Source: Watersipora subatra
Lineage: Eukaryota > Bryozoa > Gymnolaemata > Cheilostomatida > Watersiporidae
DNA: 64,000 nucleotides
Direction of reading: 5' to 3'
Assembly: GCF_963576615.1 (NCBI RefSeq)
Contig: NW_027045320.1
Coordinates: forward strand, 186,001 to 250,000
A program made the position numbers and the translations under genes. Position 1 is the stretch's first letter; each line of letters opens with the position of its first letter. Positions 48,484 to 60,833 of the stretch are shown in pieces. Under the pieces are notes generated by a model. The model saw only the letters and a list, made by a program, of their open reading frames with translations. It ran no database searches and was not told where the DNA came from.

Positions 48484-48660
48484 AACCATGACTCCACATT
48501 GGACGAGGTCGTCAGCTGCCTCACTGAGTTAGAGCATCTTTGTTCTGATAGTAAGGAGTATGACAACTTGTGCTTTCTATTGACTCTTCCCTCCATTTCC
48601 TCTGATCAGGCCTACAAGAATTGGAACCCTTCCAGCGCCCGTATCAACTGCTTTAATGAG
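48484..48660 (+). CDS. WDR47: WDR47-like exon 3
   Basis: Acceptor TTTTGTTCATACAG; donor GAG|GTCGGC, which is weak after the GT. The exon has 59 codons in phase 0 at both ends: NHDSTLDEVVSCLTELEHLC, then KEYDNLCFLLTLP and YKNWNPSSARINCFNE. It is clearly the WDR47 segment that in vertebrates reads YSKLCLLLTLP and FKDWNPSTARVHCFEE. No frameshift is seen here. It continues the helical CTLH-CRA-like region. The frame stays open through the repeat array in the next intron, so intron retention would append about 320 codons rather than trigger an immediate stop. Confidence 0.9.
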
Positions 48661-50340
48661 GTCGGCTCTCCATGTTGTTTTATTGCATGGGGTTACTTAG
48701 TCAGTGGGGTTATTATCTACACTCCTTGCTTTGTACAGTTACATGCTCTCCATGTTCTTATTGCATGGGGTTACTTAGTCAGTGGGGTTATCATCTACAC
48801 TCCTTGCTTTGTACAGTTACATGATCTCCATGTTCTTATTGCATGGGGTTACTTAGTCAGTAGGGTTATCATCTTCACTCCTTGCTTTGTACAGTTAGAT
48901 GCTTTCCATGTTCTTATTGCATGGGGTTACTTAGTCAGTGGGGTTATCATCTACACTCCTTGCTTTGTACAGTTACATGCTCTCCATGTTCTTATTGCAT
49001 GGGGTTACTTAGTCAGTGGGGTTATCATCTACACTCCTTGCTTTGTACAATTACATGCTCTCCATGTTCTTATTGCATGGGGTTACTTAGTCAGTGGGGT
49101 TATCATCTACACTCCTTACTTTGTACAATTACATGCTCTCCATGGTCTTATTGCATGGGGTTACTTAGTCAGTGGGGTTATCATCTACACTCCTTGCTCT
49201 GTACAGTTACATGCTCTCCATGTTCTTATTGTATGGGGTTACTTAGTCAGTGGGGTTATCATCTACACTCCTTGCTTTGTACAATTACATGCTCTCCATG
49301 TTCTTATTGCATGGGGTTACTTAGTCAGTAGGGTTATCATCTACACTCCTTGCTTTGTACAGTTACATGCTCTCCATGTTCTTATTGCATGGGGTTACTT
49401 AGTCAGTAGGGTTATCATCCACACTCCTTGCTTTGCACAATTACATGCTTTCCATGTTCTTATTGCATGGGGTTACTTAGTCAGTTGGGTTATCATTTAC
49501 ACTCCTTGCTTTGCACAATTACACTTCAGTACTAACATTTGTAACTATACAGTAATCCATCACTACTTCCTGGCTCACCATTCACGGATTCAGTACTTCA
49601 CAGTAGAAAATTTTTGTTAAAATCGAGAGAAAATTAATTAAAAACCATTTAAAAAGTAAAATACATAAGACACATCAATCTCATGAATTATAAACATGTG
49701 ACTTCCTTCTCACAACGAACCGAGTTAACACAAGTATGAATATTCAGGTCAGATGAAGTCCAAACTACGTTCATACTATGTAAGTGTATTCTGTGGTTTT
49801 AAATACTGGGACTGGGGTTGAAATATAAACTGTAGGTCAATCAATATAACTTCAAATTACTTATTATATAAGAAAGCAATACAATATGTTTAGAAAGCAG
49901 TGTAAGTGTTTTGGTGTTAAAATTTTGGCTCTTACATATACTTTAAAACATAAGCTTTTATTTAGCAAATTTTCACTTATCACTGGGACGCCGGTTCCCC
50001 TTGACAACCTTATATCAACTGTACTTGAATATTCTATGTACACAGTTAGTATAGATAGCATGAGTTCCATTAACTTTGGCTGTGCTAAATGATAGATACA
50101 ACCTTAGGCCTTAGTGAAGTTTTGATCACACATAGCCTAATGATACAATTGAACAACATTTTTACCATGATGGTAAATTTATCAAAACCATTGCTTGGCG
50201 AGGAGGTTTTTAGCCCTACCAGCAATAACTACAACCTGTACAGTATATTACAAATCATGGATGTAGGGAATGTTTAAACACGATGTTTGAGAAGGTTTTA
50301 TGTTCTTATTTTGCTGTCAATATTGTCTCTGTTCTTTCAG
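48661..50340 (+). other. WDR47-like intron 3
   Basis: 1680 bp, GTCGGC to GTTCTTTCAG (strong acceptor). The first half is the 78-bp repeat. The second half (49530-50330) is ordinary AT-rich sequence with only short open frames. Confidence 0.85.
48666..49527 (+). repeat. 78-bp tandem repeat, about 11 copies
   Basis: Each unit runs CTCTCCATGTTCTTATTGCA, TGGGGTTACTTAGTCAGTGG, then TTATCATCTACACTCC and TTGCTTTGTACAGTTACATG. The first partial copy starts 5 bases after the exon 3 donor. 78 is divisible by 3 and there is no stop in the exon's frame, so an open reading frame spans exon 3 and the whole array (VLIAWGYLVSGVIIYTPC repeats). It is treated as non-coding repeat. Confidence 0.97.
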
Positions 50341-50437
50341 CTATACCCACTGGTCAGCAGGTTCATCGGGCTTGAAAAGGCAGCACCGAGCAATTCATCA
50401 GCTAAACACGACAGACTAGTTAACCTGCTTGCTAAAG
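50341..50437 (+). CDS. WDR47: WDR47-like exon 4
   Basis: The exon follows GTTCTTTCAG and ends at GCTAAAG|GTCAGT. In phase 0 it reads LYPLVSRFIGLEK and AKHDRLVNLLAKG. It aligns in order with the vertebrate WDR47 segment after CFEEV (VMVAEFIPADRKLSEAG... ASNNRLFQLVMKG), but is more diverged than exon 3. The end is phase 1. Its last 24 bases plus the donor are the founding unit of the adjoining 35-bp array. The following exon (expected LLYECCVEF-like) was not found in the window. Confidence 0.78.
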
Positions 50438-50878
50438 GTCAGTTTTCAGACTAGTTAATCTGTTCACTATATGTCAGTTTTCAGACTAATTAACCTGCTC
50501 ACTAAAAGTCAGTTTTCAGACTAGTTAACCTGCTCGCTAAAGGTCAGTTTTTAGACTAGTTAACCTGCTTGCTAAAGGTCAGTTTTCAGACTAGTTAACC
50601 TGCTCGCTAAAGGTCAGTTTTTAGACTAGTTAGCCTGCTCACTAAAGGTCAGTTTTCAGACTAGTTAACCTGCTCGCTAAAGGTGAGTTTTTAGACTAGT
50701 TAGCCTGCTCACTAAAGGTCAGTTGTCAGACTAGTTAACCTGCTCATTAAAGGTCAGTTTTCAAACTAGTTAACCAGCTCACTAAAGGTCAGTTTTCGGA
50801 CTAGTTAACCTGCTCACTAAAGGTCAGTTTTCAGACTAGTTAACCTGCTAGCTATAAATCAGTTTTCAGACTAGTTAA
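50414..50878 (+). repeat. 35-bp minisatellite derived from the exon 4 end and donor
   Basis: The unit is GACTAGTTAACCTGCTCGCT plus AAAGGTCAGTTTTCA, about 13 copies. The first copy is the last 24 bases of exon 4 itself followed by its donor GTCAGT. Nearly every later copy keeps the AAAG|GTCAGT junction. Confidence 0.95.
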
Positions 50879-51262
50879 TGGTATTAGTACCTTCCATTGC
50901 AATGAATTCTCCAACTGTGGACTATGTCATACCTATTGTACTCGTTGGTTCCGTTGCAAGGAAAGTTACAACTGTGGGTCATGTCATATCTATTGTATTT
51001 GTAGCTTCCATAGCAGTGAAAGCTACAGCTGTGGGTCGTGTCATAACCATTGTACACGTAGCTTCGATTGCAATGAGAGCTACAACCGTAGATCATGTCA
51101 TACCTATTCTACTTGTAGCTTCCCTTGCATTGAAAGTTACAACTGTGGGTCATGTCATACCTATTGTACTCGTAGTTTCCATTGCAATGAAAACTACCAC
51201 TGTGGATTATGTCATACCTATTCTACTTGTAGCTTCCATTGCGATGAAAGCTACAACTGTGA
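50879..51262 (+). repeat. 60-bp tandem repeat, about 6.4 copies
   Basis: The unit contains GTAGCTTCCATTGCAATGAA, then AGCTACAACTGTGGGTCATG and TCATACCTATTGTACTC. It is open in one plus frame (VASIAMKATTVDHVIPIVL) only because 60 is divisible by 3. It abuts the 35-bp array on the left and the 1.05-kb array on the right. Confidence 0.95.
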
Positions 51263-53042
51263 TGTGTGTTTGAATACCTGTGTGTGTGCGTGTGTGTATG
51301 CATGTGCGTCCACGTGTGTGTGTGTGTGCGCTTGTATGTGTATGCGTTTTGTTCGTGTGTTTGAACATGTATACATGCGTCTATGCAGGTCTGCGCATCT
51401 GTCCTCGTGCTATGTGTATGTGTCTTCGCAGTTGTTAGCATGATTTTGGATGTGTGTCTGTCCGTGTCTGCGTGACTGTCTTCGGAATTATCATCATTTT
51501 TCTTCAAACTTTGCTCCAAATATTGCAGGTTTGTCAAGGTTAATTTTGTTGAATCACAACAAGATCTTCAAAGTCTGTCAAGAAGTTACTAAAATCTTCA
51601 AGGACGGCTTTTTAACTCGAAATTTGAAGGTACAGTTGGAACTATCAAGCTGTCAATATTTGGGACCTCTCTCAAGCTGCTATTGTGAACTCTCAATAGA
51701 ACATTGATTGGTAAACGAATCAAATCCGTTGCATTTACTTGTACATACATGTATCCGGTTACATAAGTGTGTTTGTCTGTGCATGCATGTTGGTGGGAGT
51801 TTGGTGTGTGCAAGCGTGTTTGCGCATGACTGCTATGCGTGACCGTATGTGAGTCTGACTATGTGTGTGTGCAAGTGTGTGTTCGTTTAATCGCCCAAGT
51901 GTGTTTCTGTGTGTGTCTCTGCGTGTGAGTTTGTGTATTTCTGTGCACAGCCGTGTCTGTACATTTTTCTATGCTTGTGTATCTGAGTTTGGGTGTGTTT
52001 GCGCGCGTGTGTGTGTGTGTCGCTGTCCGTGTCTGTGTGTATGCCTTTGCACGTTTATGGCAGGTGTCTGTTCTGAGCAAGTATATGAATGTATTTGTCC
52101 GTCTCTGTGTCTGCGTGACTATTATTAGAGTTACCATCAAAGCTCTGGAAACATTTTTCCAAATGGTGCAATATCACGAGATTTAATATGGGGAACTTTA
52201 TTCAATCACGCCAAGCTGTTTTAATCTGTCAAGAGGTTACCGTGCACTTTAAAAACAAGTTTTATACGTGCAAGTAAAAGATACATTTAACACTATTTAA
52301 TGTGTGTTTGAAGACCTGTGAGTGTGCATGCGTGTATGCATGTGTGTCCACGTGTGTGTGTGTGTGTGCGCGCCTGTATGTGTATGAGTTTTGTTTGTAT
52401 GTGTGAACATGCATGTGTGTGTCTATGCAAGTCTGCGCATCTGTCCTTGTGCTATGCATATGTGTCTTCGCAGTTGTTAGCATTCTTTTGGATGTGTGTC
52501 TGTCTGTGTCTGCGTGACTGTCATCAGAATTATCATTATTTTTTGTAAAACTTTGCTCCAAATGTTGCAGGTACGCCAAGGTGAATTTTGTTCATTAACA
52601 ACAAGAATTTCAAAGTGTGTCAAGAGGTTACTATAATCTTCAAGGACGGCTTCTCACTCGAAAGTTGAAGGTACAGTTGGAACTATCAAACTGTTCCTAT
52701 TTTGGACAGCTATCAAGCTGCCACAATGAACTCTCAAAAGAACATTTGGCGATTGATAATCAAATCAAATCCGTTGAATTTAATGGTACTTACATGTATC
52801 TGGTTACATAAGCGCGTGTGTATGTGCATGCGTGTTGGTGAGAGTTTGGTGTGTGCAAGTGTGTTTGCGCAAGACTGCGTGTGTGTGACTGTATGTGTGT
52901 GCGGCTATGCGTGCGTGCAAGTGTCTGTTTGATCGCCTGAGTGTGTTTCTGTGTGGGTCTCTGCATGTGAGTTTGTGTATTTCTGTGCACAGCTGTGTCT
53001 GTACATCTTTGTATGTTTGTGTATCTGAGTTTGGGTGTGTTT

Positions 53043-53081
<39 letters not shown>

Positions 53082-56000
53082 GCTGTCTGTGTCTGTGTGT
53101 ATATCTTTGCGCGTTCATGTCTGTGTCTGTTCTGAATAAGTATATGAATGTATTTGTCCGTCTCTGTGTCTGCGTGGCTATTATTAGAATTACCATCAAT
53201 GTTCTGCAAACATCTTTTCAAATGGCGCAATATCGTGAGGTTTAATGTGGGGAACTTTATTCTATCACGCCAAGCTGTTTTAATCTGTCAAGAAGTTACA
53301 GTGCACTTTATAAACAAGTTTTGTACCTGAAAGTAAAACGTACATTTAAAACCATTTAATGTGTGTTTGCATACACGTATGTGTGCGTGTGTGTGTGCAT
53401 GTGTGTATACATGTGTGTATCCATGTGTTTCTATGCGTGTGTGTGTGCGCCTGGATGTGTATGCGTTTTGTTTGTATGTGTGAACATGTATGTGTGTGTC
53501 TATGCGAGTCTGCGCACCTGTCCTCGTGCTATGTGTAGGTGTCTTCGCAGTTGTTAGCAGGTTTTTGAATGTGTGTCTGTCTGTGTCTGGGTGACTGTCA
53601 TCGGAATTATCATTATTTTTTTTCAAAATTTGCTCCAAATGTTGCAGGTACGCCAAGGTGAATTTTGTTCAATAACAACAAGATTTTCAAGTTTGTCAAG
53701 ATGTTACCATAATCTTCAAGGACGGCCTTTCAACTCGAAGGTTGAAGGTACAGTTGGAACTATCAAACTGTCACTATTTGGGACCGTTATCAAGCTGCTA
53801 CGGTGAACTATCGATAGAACATTTGGCGATTGATAAACGAATCAAATCCGATGCATTTAGTGGTACATACATGTATCCTGTTACATAAGTGTGTTTGTTT
53901 GTGCATGCATGTTGGTGGGAGTTTGGTGTGTGCAAGCGTGTTTGCGCATGACTGTGTGTGCGTGACCGTATGTGAGTCTGACTATGTGTGTGTGCAAGTG
54001 TGTGTCTGTTTAATCGCCCAAGTGTGTTTCTGTGTGTGTCTCTGCGTGTGAGCTTGTGTATTTCTGTGCACAGCTGTGTCTGTACATCTTTGTATGTTTG
54101 TGTATCTGAGTTTGGGTGTGCACGCGTGTGTGTGTGTGTGTGTGTGTGTCGCTGTCCGTGTCTGTATGTATGCCTTTGCACGTTTATGTCTGTGTCTGTT
54201 CTGAGCAAGTATATGAATGTATTTGTCCGTCTCTGTGTCTGCGTGACTATTCTTAGAGTTACCATCAAAGCTCTGCAAACATTTTTCGAAATGCGGCAAT
54301 TTCGCGAGATTTAATGTGGGGAACTTTATTCAATCACGCGAAGCTGTTTTAATCTGTCAAGAGGTTACCGTGCACTTTAAAAACAAGTTTTATACCCGCA
54401 AGTAAAAGATACATTTAACACTATTTAATGTGTGTTTGAATACCTGTGTGTGTGCGTGTGTGTATGCATGTGCGTCCACGCGTGTGTGTGTGTGTGTGTG
54501 TCGCTGTCTGTGTCTGTGTGTATGTCTTTGCGCGTTCATGTCTGTGTCTGTTCTGAGCAAGTATATGAATGTATTTGTCCGTCTCTGTGTCTGCGTGGCT
54601 ATTATTAGAATTACCATCAAAGCTCTGCAAACATTTTTCCAAATGCGGCAATATCGCGAGATTTAATGTGGGGAACTTTATTCAATCACGCGAAACTGTT
54701 TTAATCTGTCAAGAGGTTACCGTGCACTTTAAAAACAAGTTTTATACCCGCAAGTAAAAGATACATTTAACACTATTTAATGTGTGTTTGAATACCTGTG
54801 TGTGTGCGTGTGTGTATGCATGTGCGTCCACGTGTGTGTGTGTGCGCTTGTATGTGTATGCGTTTTGTTCGTGTGTTTGAACATGTATGCATGCGTCTAT
54901 GCAGGTCTGCGCATCTGTCCTCGTGCTATGTGTATGTGTCTTCGCAGTTGTTAGCATGATTTTGGATGTGTGTCTGTCCGTGTCTGCGTGACTGTCTTCG
55001 GAATTATCATCATTTTCCTTCAAACTTTGCTCCAAATATTGTAGGTTTGCCAAGGTTAATTTTGTTGAATCACAACAAGATCTTCAAAGTCTGTCAAGAG
55101 GTTACTAAAATCTTCAAGGATGGCTTTTTAACTCGAAATTTGAAGGTACAGTTGGAACTATCAAGCTGTCAATATTTGGGACCTCTCTCAAGCTGCTATT
55201 GTGAACTCTCAATAGAACATTGATTGGTAAACGAATCAAATCCGTTGCATTTACTTGTACATACATGTATCCGGTTACATAAGTGTGTTTGTATGTGCAT
55301 GCATGTTGGTGGGAGTTTGGTGTGTGCAAGCGTGTTTGCGCATGACTGCTATGCGTGACCGTATGTGAGTCTGACTATGTGTGTGTGCAAGTGTGTGTTC
55401 GTTTAATGGCCCAAGTGTGTTTCTGTGTGTGTCTCTGCGTGTGAGTTTGTGTATTTCTGTGCACAGCCGTGTCTGTACATTTTTCTATGCTTGTGTATCT
55501 GAGTTTGGGTGTGTTTGCGCGCGTGTGTGTGTGTGTGCGCGCGCGCGCGTGCGCGCGTGCGTGCGTGTGTGTGTGTCGCTGTCCGTGTCTGTGTGTATGC
55601 CTTTGCACGTTTATGGCAGGTGTCTGTTCTGAGCAAGTATATGAATGTATTTGTCCGTCCCTGTGTCTGCGTGGCTATTATTAGAATTACCATCAATGTT
55701 CTGCAAACATCTTTTTAAATGGCGCAATATCGCGAGGTTTAATGTGGGGAACTTTATTCTATCACGCCAAGCTGTTTTAATCTGTCAAGAAGTTACAGTG
55801 CACTTTATAAACAAGTTTTATACCTGAAAGTAAAACATACATTTAAAACCATTTAATGTGTGTTTGCATACACGTATGTGTGCGTGTGTGTGTGCATGTG
55901 TGTATACATGTGTGTATCCATGTGTTTCTATGCGTGTGTGTGTGTGCCTGGATGTGTATGCGTTTTGTTTGTATGTGTGAACATGTATGTGTGTGTCTAT

Positions 56001-59000
56001 GCGAGTCTGCGCACCTGTCCTCGTGCTATGTGTATGTGTCTTCGCAGTTGTTAGCAGGTTTTTGAATGTGTGTCTGTCTTTGTCTGGGTGACTGTCATCG
56101 GAATTATCATTATTTTTTTTCAAAATTTGCTCCAAATGTTGCAGGTACGCCAAGGTGAATTTTGTTCAATAACAACAAGATTTTCAAGTTTGTCAAGATG
56201 TTACCATAATCTTCAAGGAAGGCCTTTCAACTCGAAGGTTGAAGGTACAGTTGGAACTATCAAACTGTCACTATTTGGGACCGTTATCAAGCTGCTACGG
56301 TGAACTATCAATAGAACATTTGGCGATTGATAAACGAATCAAATCCGATGCATTTAGTGGTACATACATGTATCCTGTTACATAAGTGTGTTTGTTTGTG
56401 CATGCATGTTGGTGGGAGTTTGGTGTGTGCAAGCGTGTTTGCGCATGACTGTGTGTGCGTGACCGTATGTGAGTCTGACTATGTGTGTGTGTGCAAGTGT
56501 GTGTTCGTTTAATCGCCCAAGTGTGTTTCTGTGTGTGTCTCTGCGTGTGAGCTTGTGTATTTCTGTGCACAGCTGTGTCTGTACATCTTTGTATGTTTGT
56601 GTATCTGAGTTTGGGTGTGCACGCGTGTGTGTGTGTGTGTCGCTGTCCGTGTCTGTATGTATGCCTTTGCACGTTTATGTCTGTGTCTGTTCTGAGCAAG
56701 TATATGAATGTATTTGTCCGTCTCTGTGTCTGCGTGACTATTATTAGAGTTACCATCAAAGCTCTGCAAACATTTTTCGAAATGCGGCAATTTCGCGAGA
56801 TTTAATGTGGGGAACTTTATTCAATCACGCGAAGCTGTTTTAATCTGTCAAGAGGTTACCGTGCACTTTAAAAACAAGTTTTATACCCGCAAGTAAAAGA
56901 TACATTTAACACTATTTAATGTGTGTTTAAATACCTGTGTGTGTGCGTGTGTGTATGCATGTGCGTCCACGCGTGTGTGTGTGTGTCGCTGTCTGTGTCT
57001 GTGTGTATGTCTTTGCGCGTTCATGTCTGTGTCTGTTCTGAGCAAGTATATGAATGTATTTGTCCGTCTCTGTGTCTGCGTGGCTATTATTAGAATTACC
57101 ATCAAAGCTCTGCAAACATTTTTCCAAATGCGGCAATATCGCGAGATTAATGTGGGGAACTTTATTCAATCGCGCGAAGCTGTTTTAATCTGTCAAGAGG
57201 TTACCGCGCACTTTAAAAACAAGTTTTATACCCGCAAGTAAAAGATACATTTAACACTATTTAATGTGTGTTTGAATACCTGTGTGTGTGCGTGTGTGTA
57301 TGCATGTGCGTCCACGCGTGTGTGTGTGTGTCGCTGTCTGTGTCTGTGTGTATGTCTTTGCGCGTTCATGTCTGTGTCTGTTCTGAGCAAGTATATGAAT
57401 GTATGTGTCCGTCTCTGTGTCTGCGTGGCTATTATTAGAATTACCATCAATGTTCTGCAAACATCTTTTCAAATGGCGCAATATCGCGAGGTTTAATGTG
57501 GGGAACTTTATTCTATCACGCCAAGCTGTTTTAATCTGTCAAGAAGTTACAGTGCATTTTAAAAACCAGTTTTATACCCACAAGTAAAAGATACATTTAA
57601 CACTATTTAATGTGTGTTTGAATACCTGTGTGTGTGCGTGTGTGTATGCATGTGCGGCCACATGTGTGTGTGTGTGCGCTTGTATGTGTATGCGTTTTGT
57701 TTGTGTGTTTTAACATGTATACATGTGTCTATGCAGGTCTGCGCATCTGTCCTCGTGCTATGTGTATGTGTCTTCGCAGTTGTTAGCATGATTTTGGATG
57801 TGTGTCTGTCCGGGTCTGCGTGACTGTCTTCGAAATTATCATCATTTTTCTTCAAACTTTGCTCCAAATATTGCAGGTTTGCCAAGGTTAATTTTGTTGA
57901 ATCACAACAAGATCTTCAAAGTCTGTCAAGAGGTTACTAAAATCTTCAAGGACGGCTTTTTAACTCGAAATTTGAAGGTACAGTTGGAACTATCAAGCTG
58001 TCAATATTTGGGACCTCTCTCAAGCTGCTATTGTGAACTCTCAATAGAACATTGATTGGTAAACGAATCAAATCCGTTGCATTTACTTGTACATACATGT
58101 ATCCGGTTACATAAGTGTGTTTGTATGTGCATGCATGTTGGTGGGAGTTTGGTGTGTGCAAGCGTGTTTGCGCATGACTGCTATGCGTGACCGTATGTGA
58201 GTCTGACTATGTGTGTGTGTGCAAGTGTGTGTTCGTTTAATCGCCCAAGTGTGTTTCTGTGTGTGTCTCTGCGTGTGAGTTTGTGTATTTCTGTGCACAG
58301 CCGTGTCTGTACATTTTTCTATGCTTGTGTATCTGAGTTTGGGTGTGTTTGCGTGTGTGTGTGTGTTTCGCTGTCCGTGTCTGTGTGTATGCCTTTGCAC
58401 GTTTATGGCAGGTGTCTGTTCTGAGCAAGTATATGAATGTATTTGTCCGTCCCTGTGTCTGCGTGGCTATTATTAGAATTACCATCAATGTTCTGCAAAC
58501 ATCTTTTTAAATGGCGCAATATCGCGAGGTTTAATGTGGGGAACTTTATTCTATCACGCCAAGCTGTTTTAATCTGTCAAGAAGTTACAGTGCACTTTAT
58601 AAACAAGTTTTATACCTGAAAGTAAAACATACATTTAAAACCATTTAATGTGTGTTTGCATACACGTATGTGTGCGTGTGTGTGTGTGCATGTGTGTATA
58701 CATGTGTGTATCCATGTGTTTCTATGCGTGTGTGTGTGCGCCTGGATGTGTATGCGTTTTGTTTGTATGTGTGAACATGTATGTGTGTGTCTATGCGAGT
58801 CTGCGCACCTGTCCTCGTGCTATGTGTATGTGTCTTCGCAGTTGTTAGCAGGTTTTTGAATGTGTGTCTGTCTTTGTCTGGGTGACTGTCATCGGAATTA
58901 TCATTATTTTTTTTCAAAATTTGCTCCAAATGTTGCAGGTACGCCAAGGTGAATTTTGTTCAATAACAACAAGATTTTCAAGTTTGTCAAGATGTTACCA

Positions 59001-60832
59001 TAATCTTCAAGGACGGCCTTTCAACTCGAAGGTTGAAGGTACAGTTGGAACTATCAAACTGTCACTATTTGGGACCGTTATCAAGCTGCTACGGTGAACT
59101 ATCGATAGAACATTTGGCGATTGATAAACAAATCAAATCCGATGCATTTAGTGGTACATACATGTATCCTGTTACATAAGTGTGTTTGTTTGTGCATGCA
59201 TGTTGGTGGGAGTTTGGTGTGTGCAAGCGTGTTTGCGCATGACTGCTATGCGTGACCGTATGTGAGTCTGACTATGTGTGTGTGTGCAAGTGTGTGTTCG
59301 TTTAATCGCCCAAGTGTGTTTCTGTGTGTGTCTCTGCGTGTGAGCTTGTGTATTTCTGTGCACAGCTGTGTGTGTACATCTTTGTATGTTTGTGTATCTG
59401 AGTTTGGGTGTGCACGCGTGTGTGTGTGTGTGTCGCTGTCCGTGTCTGTATGTATGCCTTTGCACGTTTATGTCTGTGTCTGTTCTGAGCAAGTATATGA
59501 ATGTATTTGTCCGTCTCTGTGTCTGCGTGACTATTATTAGAGTTACCATCAAAGCTCTGCAAACATTTTTCGAAATGCGGCAATTTCGCGAGATTTAATG
59601 TGGGGAACTTTATTCAATCACGCGAAGCTGTTTTAATCTGTCAAGAGGTTACCGTGCACTTTAAAAACAAGTTTTATACCCGCAAGTAAAAGATACATTT
59701 AACACTATTTAATGTGTGTTTGAATACCTGTGTGTGTGCGTGTGTGTATGCATGTGCGTCCACGCGTGTGTGTGTGTGTGTGTCGCTGTCTGTGTCTGTG
59801 TGTATGTCTTTGCGCGTTCATGTCTGTGTCTGTTCTGAGCAAGTATATGAATGTATTTGTCCGTCTCTGTGTCTGCGTGGCTATTATTAGAATTACCATC
59901 AATGTTCTGCAAACATCTTTTCAAATGGCGCAATATCGCGAGGTTTAATGTGGGGAACTTTATTCTATCACGCCAAGCTGTTTTAATCTGTCAAGAAGTT
60001 ACAGTGCACTTTAAAAACAAGTTTTATACCCGCAAGTAAAAGATACATTTAACACTATTTAATGTGTGTTTGAATACCTGTGTGTGTGCGTGTGTGTATG
60101 CATGTGCGTCCACGTGTGTGTGCGCTTGTATGTGTATGCGTTTTGTTCGTGTGTTTGAACATGTATACATGCGTCTATGCAGGTCTGCGCATCTGTCCTC
60201 GTGCTATGTGTATGTGTCTTCGCAGTTGTTAGCATGATTTTGGATGTGTGTCTGTCCGGGTCTGCGTGACTGTCTTCGGAATTATCATCATTTTTCTTCA
60301 AACTTTGCTCCAAATATTGCAGGTTTGCCAAGGTTAATTTTGTTGAATCACAACAAGATCTTCAAAGTCTGTCAAGAGGTTACTAAAATCTTCAAGGACG
60401 GCTTTTTAACTTGAAATTTGAAGGTACAGTTGGAACTATCAAGCTGTCAATATTTGGGACCTCTCTCAAGCTGCTATTGTGAACTCTCAATAGAACATTG
60501 ATTGGTAAACGAATCAAATCCGTTGCATTTATTTGTACATACATGTATCCGGTTACATAAGTGTGTTTGTATGTGCATGCATGTTGGTGGGAGTTTGGTG
60601 TGTGCAAGCGTGTTTGCGCATGACTGCTATGCGTGACCGTATGTGAGTCTGACTATGTGTGTGTGTGCAAGTGTGTGTTCGTTTAATCGCCCAAGTGGGT
60701 TTCTGTGTGTGTCTCTGCGTGTGAGTTTGTGTATTTCTGTGCACAGCTGTGTCTGTACATTTTTCTATGCTTGTGTATCTGAGTTTGGGTGTGTTTGCGC
60801 GTGCGTGTGTGTGTGTGTGTGTGTGTGTGAAC
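51263..60832 (+). repeat. TG-rich tandem array of 1.05-kb units with 350-bp variants
   Basis: The landmark TGTGTGTTTG(A/C)ATAC or its variants occurs at about 51264, 52301, 53360, 54429, 54781, 55857, 56920, 57265, 57611, 58649, 59713 and 60063. Full units are 1037-1076 bp. Four short units (from 54429, 56920, 57265 and 60063-57611 spacing classes: 54429, 56920, 57265 and 59713) are about 345-352 bp. Each full unit has two diverged halves, each made of a CTGTGTCTGCGTG(A/G)CT-containing TG tract followed by a non-TG stretch (one with GCTCCAAATATTGCAGG, one with GTGGGGAACTTTATTC). Short units join the first TG tract to the second half. The final copy is cut at 60832. The many Cys/Val- or His/Thr-rich open frames are products of the TG repeats and are not called as genes. 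Confidence 0.95.
55515..55576. repeat. Alternating purine-pyrimidine tract (GC/GT)
   Basis: About 60 bp of strict alternation mixing GT and GC dinucleotides (GCGCGCGCGCGTGCGCGCGT in the middle). It is the longest GC-containing alternating run in the array and a strong candidate for Z-DNA. Other units have shorter, mostly GT versions, for example 53046-53081 and 60798-60829. Confidence 0.9.
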
Positions 60833-60833
60833 T

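Noticed and set aside
48661..49620. The C-terminal 320 codons of a 404-codon open frame as a real membrane protein
   Set aside because: Only 48484-48660 is homologous to WDR47. The remainder is a 78-bp intronic repeat, and the next exon continues the homology at 50341. Kept only as a retention possibility.
51531..51639. A possible exon in each 1.05-kb unit (TATTGCAG|GTTTG ... TTGAAG|GTACAG)
   Set aside because: The splice motifs are repeated with the unit. The open frame (LLNHNKIFKVCQEV) has no match to the expected WDR47 continuation, and the diverged half-unit does not keep it.
51263..60832. Dozens of Cys/Val-rich and His/Thr-rich open frames
   Set aside because: They follow from TG/CA tracts in the 1.05-kb repeats and occur in several frames on both strands, without start context or homology.
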